Positions 59,481 to 64,000 of a DNA stretch of 64,000 bases are shown here, one piece after another. The DNA is taken from positions 124,001 through 188,000 of the forward strand of contig CAXXPO010000019.1 of NCBI GenBank assembly GCA_963665185.2, read 5' to 3'. Source of the stretch: G963665185 sp963665185. Its GTDB lineage: Bacteria > Desulfobacterota > Desulfovibrionia > Desulfovibrionales > Desulfovibrionaceae. A program made the translations under genes and the position numbers. Under the pieces are notes generated by a model. That model did no database searches and had not been told where the DNA came from. It saw only the letters and a program-made list of their open reading frames with translations. The number at the start of each line of letters is the position of its first letter. Position 1 is the stretch's first letter.

Positions 59481-61190
59481 CTATTTCTCCGCATTTTTCT
59501 GAATTTTCGCCCAGGTGTCCCGAAGCGTGGCCGTTCTGTTGAATATCGGTATGCCGGGTCTGCTGTCCTTGGAATCGACACAAAAATACCCGATACGTTC
59601 AAACTGCACCTGCATTCCCGGAGCAGCCTCGGACAGACTAGGCTCCACCTTGGCGGTGATGCGCGTGAGCGACTCGGGATTGAGGTTGTCGAAAAAGTCG
59701 CCGCCCTCCTCCACCACTTCGGGTTTTTCCGTGACGAACAAATGATCATACAGACGAACTTCCGCATCCAGGGCATGCCGGGCGCTGACCCAATGCAGGG
59801 TTCCCTTGACCTTGCGTCCATCCTTGGACCAACCGCCCCGGGTTTCCTGGTCGTAGGTGCAGTGGATCTCCGCGATCTCGCCATTTTCGTCCTTCACCAC
59901 TCCGGTGCAGGTCACATAATAAGCGTATCGCAGACGCACTTCCCGGCCGACCCCAAGACGGAAAAACTTTTTGGGCGGATTTTCCATAAAATCCTCGCGC
60001 TCGATGTATAGTTCCCGCGAAAATGGAACCGACCGCACGCCCATGGAATCGTCCTCGGGCGAATAAGGGAAGGAAAAGTCCTCGGATTGGCCTTCAGGAT
60101 AGTTGGTGATGACCACCTTGACCGGATTAATCACCCCCATGACACGGGGAGCAGACACATTCAGACATTCACGTACGCAGGCTTCCAACTGGCCGAACTC
60201 CACCAGATTGTCACTACGGGCCACGCCGATGCGGTCACAGAACATGCGGATGGCCTCGGACGGATAGCCCCGCCTGCGGATGCCGGAAAGCGTGGGCATA
60301 CGGGGGTCGTCCCAGCCCGTGACCTTGCCCTCCTGTACCAGCCGCAACAGCTTGCGCTTGCTGACGATGGTATGGCTTAGGTTCAGCCGGGCCATTTCAT
60401 ACTGATGAGGCCGCGGCTCGAAACCCAGAGTATCCAGAACCCAGTCGTAAAGTTCGCGGTTGTTCTCGAATTCCAATGTGCAAATGGAATGGGTAACACC
60501 TTCTATTGCGTCGGACAGGCAGTGGGCAAAGTCGTACATGGGATAGATGCACCAATCATCGCCAGTGCGGTGATGACGCACCTTCTTGATACGGTAGATG
60601 GCCGGGTCGCGCATGATGACGTTGGGTGAGGCCATGTTGATCTTGGCCCGGAGGATGTGCGCCCCTTCCTCGAACTCGCCGTTTTTCATGCCTTCAAACA
60701 GAGCGAGGTTTTCTTCCACGCCTCGTTCGCGGTAAGGGCTGTTTTCCCCCGGCGCGGTCAGCGTTCCCCGGTATTCACGGATTTCCTCGGCACTGAGCGA
60801 GTCCACATATGCCTTGCCCATTTTGATGAGCCGAATGGCGTATTCGTACAATTTGTCGAAGTAGTCCGAAGCGAAAAACATGTTCTCGCCCCAGTCAAAG
60901 CCAAGCCATTGCACATCCCGCCGGATGGAATCGACGTACTCGGTCTCTTCCTTGGCCGGGTTGGTATCATCGAAACGCAGATGGCAGCGTCCCTTGTAGT
61001 CCCTGGCCAACCCGAAGTTCAAGCAGATGGATTTGGCGTGCCCGATATGAAGATAGCCGTTGGGTTCGGGAGGAAACCGCGTGACCACGGCATCATGCTT
61101 GCCTGCCGCCAGATCCTTGTCGATGATTTCCCGAATGAAATTGGACGGCGCCTTGTCTTCTGCCGGAGTATCATGGCCCTGTTTGGTCAT
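59481..61190 (-). CDS. glnS: Glutaminyl-tRNA synthetase
   Basis: 569 residues from ATG 61190, with AGGAAAA eleven bases upstream; the open frame continues to 61385 but the extra 65 residues do not belong to the family. Class I signature PPEPNGYLHIGHAKS near residue 42 (HIGH) and VSKRKL (KMSKS-like) near 280. The C-terminal beta-barrel anticodon domains are complete. It charges tRNA-Gln directly, so the organism need not use the Gln amidotransferase route for that tRNA. Confidence 0.97.
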   Translation of the reverse strand: MTKQGHDTPAEDKAPSNFIREIIDKDLAAGKHDAVVTRFPPEPNGYLHIGHAKSICLNFGLARDYKGRCHLRFDDTNPAKEETEYVDSIRRDVQWLGFDWGENMFFASDYFDKLYEYAIRLIKMGKAYVDSLSAEEIREYRGTLTAPGENSPYRERGVEENLALFEGMKNGEFEEGAHILRAKINMASPNVIMRDPAIYRIKKVRHHRTGDDWCIYPMYDFAHCLSDAIEGVTHSICTLEFENNRELYDWVLDTLGFEPRPHQYEMARLNLSHTIVSKRKLLRLVQEGKVTGWDDPRMPTLSGIRRRGYPSEAIRMFCDRIGVARSDNLVEFGQLEACVRECLNVSAPRVMGVINPVKVVITNYPEGQSEDFSFPYSPEDDSMGVRSVPFSRELYIEREDFMENPPKKFFRLGVGREVRLRYAYYVTCTGVVKDENGEIAEIHCTYDQETRGGWSKDGRKVKGTLHWVSARHALDAEVRLYDHLFVTEKPEVVEEGGDFFDNLNPESLTRITAKVEPSLSEAAPGMQVQFERIGYFCVDSKDSRPGIPIFNRTATLRDTWAKIQKNAEK

Positions 61191-61282
61191 GGCGTATTTT
61201 CCTGTAGGTATCTTGGTGTTCCGAAAAATCCTGTGCGTGCAGTGCACGAAGCCAGGATATTGTCTGCCGGTATCTAATATAA

Positions 61283-61978
61283 TCAATGTTTTCTGAACAG
61301 TCCCAGCCAGCCCGTGCTTTTGCCGCAGATTTTGCCCGAGGCCCTGAACAGCACGGCCAGCAAAAAATTTGCAAGCCGGGGCCAAAATGCTTTTTTCTTG
61401 AGTATCAAGGCCCGACTGAACCGAATCCGCCAGGGGGAACGTCGAAAATCCACGTCCTCCATGGAAAGAATATGACGCGAGCGTTCCTGGATTTGCCGCT
61501 GCCCCGGACCGAAAACCGTGGTCACGGATTGCGGACAGTAGGGTTTGACGTGATCGAAATCCAGATAAAAATGGGCGCCGGGCAAAGGCGACAGCATGAC
61601 GGCATACCCTCCGGGCTTGAGGCAGTCCAGATAGCAGTCCATGAACTTCAGCAGTCCGTCATGCTGAAAATGCTCGATAATGTGGGAAAAAACAATGCAG
61701 TCATAGTGTTCCCGCCATTGAACCGGGTCAAACCGCTCCGGCGCGTACACTTCATATCCCCGGCTCCGTGTGGACTCGGCCACTTTGGGATTATGCTCTA
61801 TCCCGGTAAGCTGTCCGAAACCGAGCTTGCGCAGTATGTCCATTTTTTTGCCGTACCCGCATCCGACATCCAAAACTCTTCCCTGCCGGGGAATCGCTCC
61901 AAGCAAACGGACCAAGCGTGCGGTCTCATCCCGGGAAAGCGCTTTGGTCCAACGCTCCATGGTTGTTTTTCCGGCCAT
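61283..61978 (-). CDS. Class I SAM-dependent methyltransferase of the glycosyltransferase locus
   Basis: 231 residues from ATG 61978, one base after the upstream stop; an in-frame codon at 62050 lies inside the upstream gene. Motif I VLDVGCGYGKKMDIL, motif II IEHNP, motif IV CIVFSHIIEHF, then LKPGGYAVMLSPLPG. This UbiE/Coq3-like pattern with IEH is frequent in glycan and lipid methyltransferases. The basic C-terminus is Phe/Leu-rich and may contact the membrane. Coupled to the GT28-like gene, so a sugar or glycolipid substrate is likely. Confidence 0.87.
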   Translation of the reverse strand: MAGKTTMERWTKALSRDETARLVRLLGAIPRQGRVLDVGCGYGKKMDILRKLGFGQLTGIEHNPKVAESTRSRGYEVYAPERFDPVQWREHYDCIVFSHIIEHFQHDGLLKFMDCYLDCLKPGGYAVMLSPLPGAHFYLDFDHVKPYCPQSVTTVFGPGQRQIQERSRHILSMEDVDFRRSPWRIRFSRALILKKKAFWPRLANFLLAVLFRASGKICGKSTGWLGLFRKH

Positions 61979-61979
61979 T

Positions 61980-63200
61980 TTATTCGCCGCCCCCTGCTTG
62001 TATCCCCAATGTCCGGGCCAAAATGTGGGCCGTATTGGCCGCGCCGTCAAGGTCCACGCCCCCCCCCGCGTTCAATGCACCACCTTGGGATTGTGACACA
62101 TCTTCCATGACCTGCAGGAAGGATTCAGTCGTTGCGGTGGCGGCATCCACAGCGCGTAAAAATGAGAGCTTTCCAGAAAGAAGTTCCATATGCCGTTCCT
62201 GTTCCTTGTCCCGCATACCTCGCAGCAACACCAGGGTGGGAAGATTTCGGGCCATGACATCGGTCAGGCTGTTGTACCCTCCGTAGATGACAGCCATGCG
62301 CGCCCGACACATGTCCCGATGAAATTCCCGCCCGAACGGACGCAGCTCGCACACCGGTTCACCGTCTTGGCTCTCCATGCATTCGCGAAAAGACGGGTGC
62401 ATGGCCGCGCCGTCCTGTTCCATATATATGCGCCACTGCCCAGCTCCTGAAGTCCGGGACGCGGCCCGGACAATATATTCCAGTATACGCGGCGAATTGG
62501 CGTCGTTCCAGGACAAGGCAGCCACCCCGGCAAGAGCATCTTTTTTCTCAGCTTCGCCCGATCCCGCGCCGGGCTGGGAGCAGGCAAAGGCTTCCAGTTC
62601 CTTGGTCCGGCAGACGTATCCCGCCTCTTGTGGTGCCACACCGTAGTGGGCCTGCAAACTGTCCATTTCCTCACGCCCGAGAACGGAGCTGTCACCATAC
62701 CAGAAAAGCCCTGTGTAATGCGCCTTAAAAATGTCTGCGGAAAACGGAGAAAAGACCTTATCCACCCTGCCCACTATGGCCCGTATGCCGAGAAACCATT
62801 GGGTGTTCGGGCTGCAGGCCCGAAGGGCCGGAAGCAATTCCCTGTGCTTGCCCTGGGGCGAATGGTCGGCCAATACGATGCGCGGTTGCAGCTCACGCAC
62901 AAGATCGGCCAACATACGTTCACGGATGCTCCCCAATTCCTTGTCTTCAAAACCGGACGGTCCAGGAACGCCGCAGGAAATTCCATCCACCACCCTCGTG
63001 GCATAGGAGGGCAGTTTGCAGCTGTCCAGCGGTGCCGGGCCTATCAGCTCGGCGACCCTGGAACTTCCCGTCACCAGAATGACCCGCAGCTGCGGATACA
63101 GCCGACGCAAAGCCATGCCGATGGCCGCACTCCGGCTGACATGGCCGGTTCCGCGCCCGTCGTGGGCATACAAAAGAACATCCAACGAAGTGAAGCGCAT
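61980..63200 (-). CDS. MurG/GT28-like glycosyltransferase
   Basis: 406 residues, GT-B fold. N-terminal LLYAHDGRGTGHVSRSAAIG is the GxGH glycine loop; the C-terminal donor domain has FHRDMCRARMAVIYGGYNSL, with the GG-N turn where MurG binds UDP-GlcNAc, and a NLPTLVLLRG stretch. The same YxHD-GxGH start occurs in the gene beginning at 63464, so the two are paralogues. Substrate unknown. Confidence 0.82.
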   Translation of the reverse strand: MRFTSLDVLLYAHDGRGTGHVSRSAAIGMALRRLYPQLRVILVTGSSRVAELIGPAPLDSCKLPSYATRVVDGISCGVPGPSGFEDKELGSIRERMLADLVRELQPRIVLADHSPQGKHRELLPALRACSPNTQWFLGIRAIVGRVDKVFSPFSADIFKAHYTGLFWYGDSSVLGREEMDSLQAHYGVAPQEAGYVCRTKELEAFACSQPGAGSGEAEKKDALAGVAALSWNDANSPRILEYIVRAASRTSGAGQWRIYMEQDGAAMHPSFRECMESQDGEPVCELRPFGREFHRDMCRARMAVIYGGYNSLTDVMARNLPTLVLLRGMRDKEQERHMELLSGKLSFLRAVDAATATTESFLQVMEDVSQSQGGALNAGGGVDLDGAANTAHILARTLGIQAGGGE

Positions 63201-63463
63201 CGGGATTTTCCTCGGTTCGACAAAGGGACGATCAGGGGGCCTTTCAGCTCAACATTGCAAAAACCTGCAGGGCAGGCTATTCACGGCCCCGGAATAAGAA
63301 GCAGGGAGGGCAGGACTAAATCATATTTCCCACCGGACCTCAACATGCTTGCCATGTGGCAAAACCGGCCATTGCAACACGTTGCCAATACGAGTACACA
63401 AGCCAGTGCAACGAGAATATCCTTCAACTTCTGGATTCAGTGCGGGGAAATCCGGCGATTCAA

Positions 63464-64000
63464 ATGCATAGTGACGCACCTATTTTCAATATCCTGATGT
63501 ACTCTCACGACACATACGGTCTGGGGCACATCCGGCGGACCATGGCAATAGCTTCCCAGATAAAGAATCCGCAGGTGAACATCCTTATCCTGACGGGTTC
63601 TCCCATTGTGGGACGCTTCGATTTTCCCGAACAGATCGATTTCGTCCGCATCCCAGGAATGATCAAAAAAAGCAACGACCTCTATGTTCCGCACAGCATA
63701 AAAATAAATCCAAAACACGCTCTGGAAATCCGACAGAACATCATCAAGGCCACAGCCAAGGCCTTCCAGCCCAATCTTTTCATCGTGGACAAGGTTCCGC
63801 TTGGACTCAAACGGGAAATCATGCCCACGCTCAAAATGCTGAAACGTTCCCAGTCGTCCTGCCGGACCGTGCTCGGTCTGCGAGACGTCATGGACGACGC
63901 CGATAGTACCATACGGGACTGGCGCAAAAAACGCATCTATGATGCCCTGGAAAAATACTATTCGGAAATATGGGTTTACGGCGAGCAGCAATTATATGAC
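63464..64000 (+). CDS. GT28/MurG-like glycosyltransferase, partial at window end
   Basis: 179 codons from ATG 63464 to the last base, no stop, so the C-terminal donor domain is missing. Starts with FNILMYSHDTYGLGHIRRTM, the GxGH loop also seen in the neighbouring minus-strand enzyme. Includes LFIVDKVPLGLKREIM and VLGLRDVMDD. The ribosome site is weak. Divergent from its paralogue with a 263 bp gap, so one shared control region may serve both. Confidence 0.8.
   Translation, partial: MHSDAPIFNILMYSHDTYGLGHIRRTMAIASQIKNPQVNILILTGSPIVGRFDFPEQIDFVRIPGMIKKSNDLYVPHSIKINPKHALEIRQNIIKATAKAFQPNLFIVDKVPLGLKREIMPTLKMLKRSQSSCRTVLGLRDVMDDADSTIRDWRKKRIYDALEKYYSEIWVYGEQQLYD

Noticed and set aside
60657..61277. 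206-codon plus-strand frame over glnS
   Set aside because: Antisense to glutaminyl-tRNA synthetase, whose HIGH motif region it covers.

Overview
The window reads as chromosomal DNA of a sulfate-reducing bacterium of the Desulfovibrio type (Desulfovibrionales, Desulfobacterota). The main reasons are a complete Tmc transmembrane redox complex with a four-heme acidic cytochrome c3, a D. vulgaris-like flavodoxin, a UPF0280 protein, and many TPR and Rrf2-type proteins of that lineage. No phage, CRISPR array or intact transposon was seen.

Layout. 1-3.0 kb (minus strand): the incomplete 3' side of an OlsF-like two-domain acyltransferase, an Rrf2 regulator and a single-domain response regulator. 3.5-7.3 kb: tmcD-tmcC-tmcB-tmcA with a strong terminator. 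8.1-15.0 kb (minus): a DUF4198 periplasmic protein, then a tightly coupled five-gene operon of a FecCD-type ABC importer (binding protein, permease, ATPase), a SAM methyltransferase and a radical-SAM enzyme. The radical-SAM enzyme carries at its C-terminus a copy of the C-terminal lobe of the operon's own binding protein; this is the most striking candidate for an undescribed system. 15.2-20.6 kb: tRNA-Asp, an ABC permease pair without ATPase or binding protein, der, tRNA-Ser and a POT peptide transporter. 21-27.3 kb: a TPR membrane protein with a CCHC zinc knuckle, a MoaE-like protein and three glycosyltransferases.

27.5-36 kb: five consecutive exported proteins built from FlgT-N/LPP20, TPR, CsgG/FlgO, GNA1162 (DUF799), fibronectin-III and beta-helix modules, probably one outer-membrane or periplasmic assembly. 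36-44.3 kb: UPF0280, a DAHP synthase-chorismate mutase fusion overlapping aroB, a pseudo-receiver TPR protein with Glu at the phospho-acceptor position, and unknown proteins. 44.3-46.9 kb: a decayed EAL-domain remnant, fxsA and an exported phytase-like esterase.

47.2-50.6 kb holds five neighbouring genes (cNMP-binding protein, LysE exporter, DUF5658, an unknown protein, flavodoxin) that together need seven frameshift corrections, every one an apparent single extra base. This points to a local sequence-quality problem, or much less likely to clustered gene decay. 50.7-52.1 kb: a methyltransferase and a stub of an IS3-type transposase. 52.1-57.9 kb (minus): a complete rRNA operon 16S-tRNA-Ile-tRNA-Ala-23S-5S with processing stems, a terminator and three tandem sigma70 promoters. 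58.3-64 kb: map with a SEC-C domain, glnS, a methyltransferase, and two related MurG/GT28-like glycosyltransferases, the last cut by the window end.

All assignments come from reading translated sequence, motifs and context; no database search was run.
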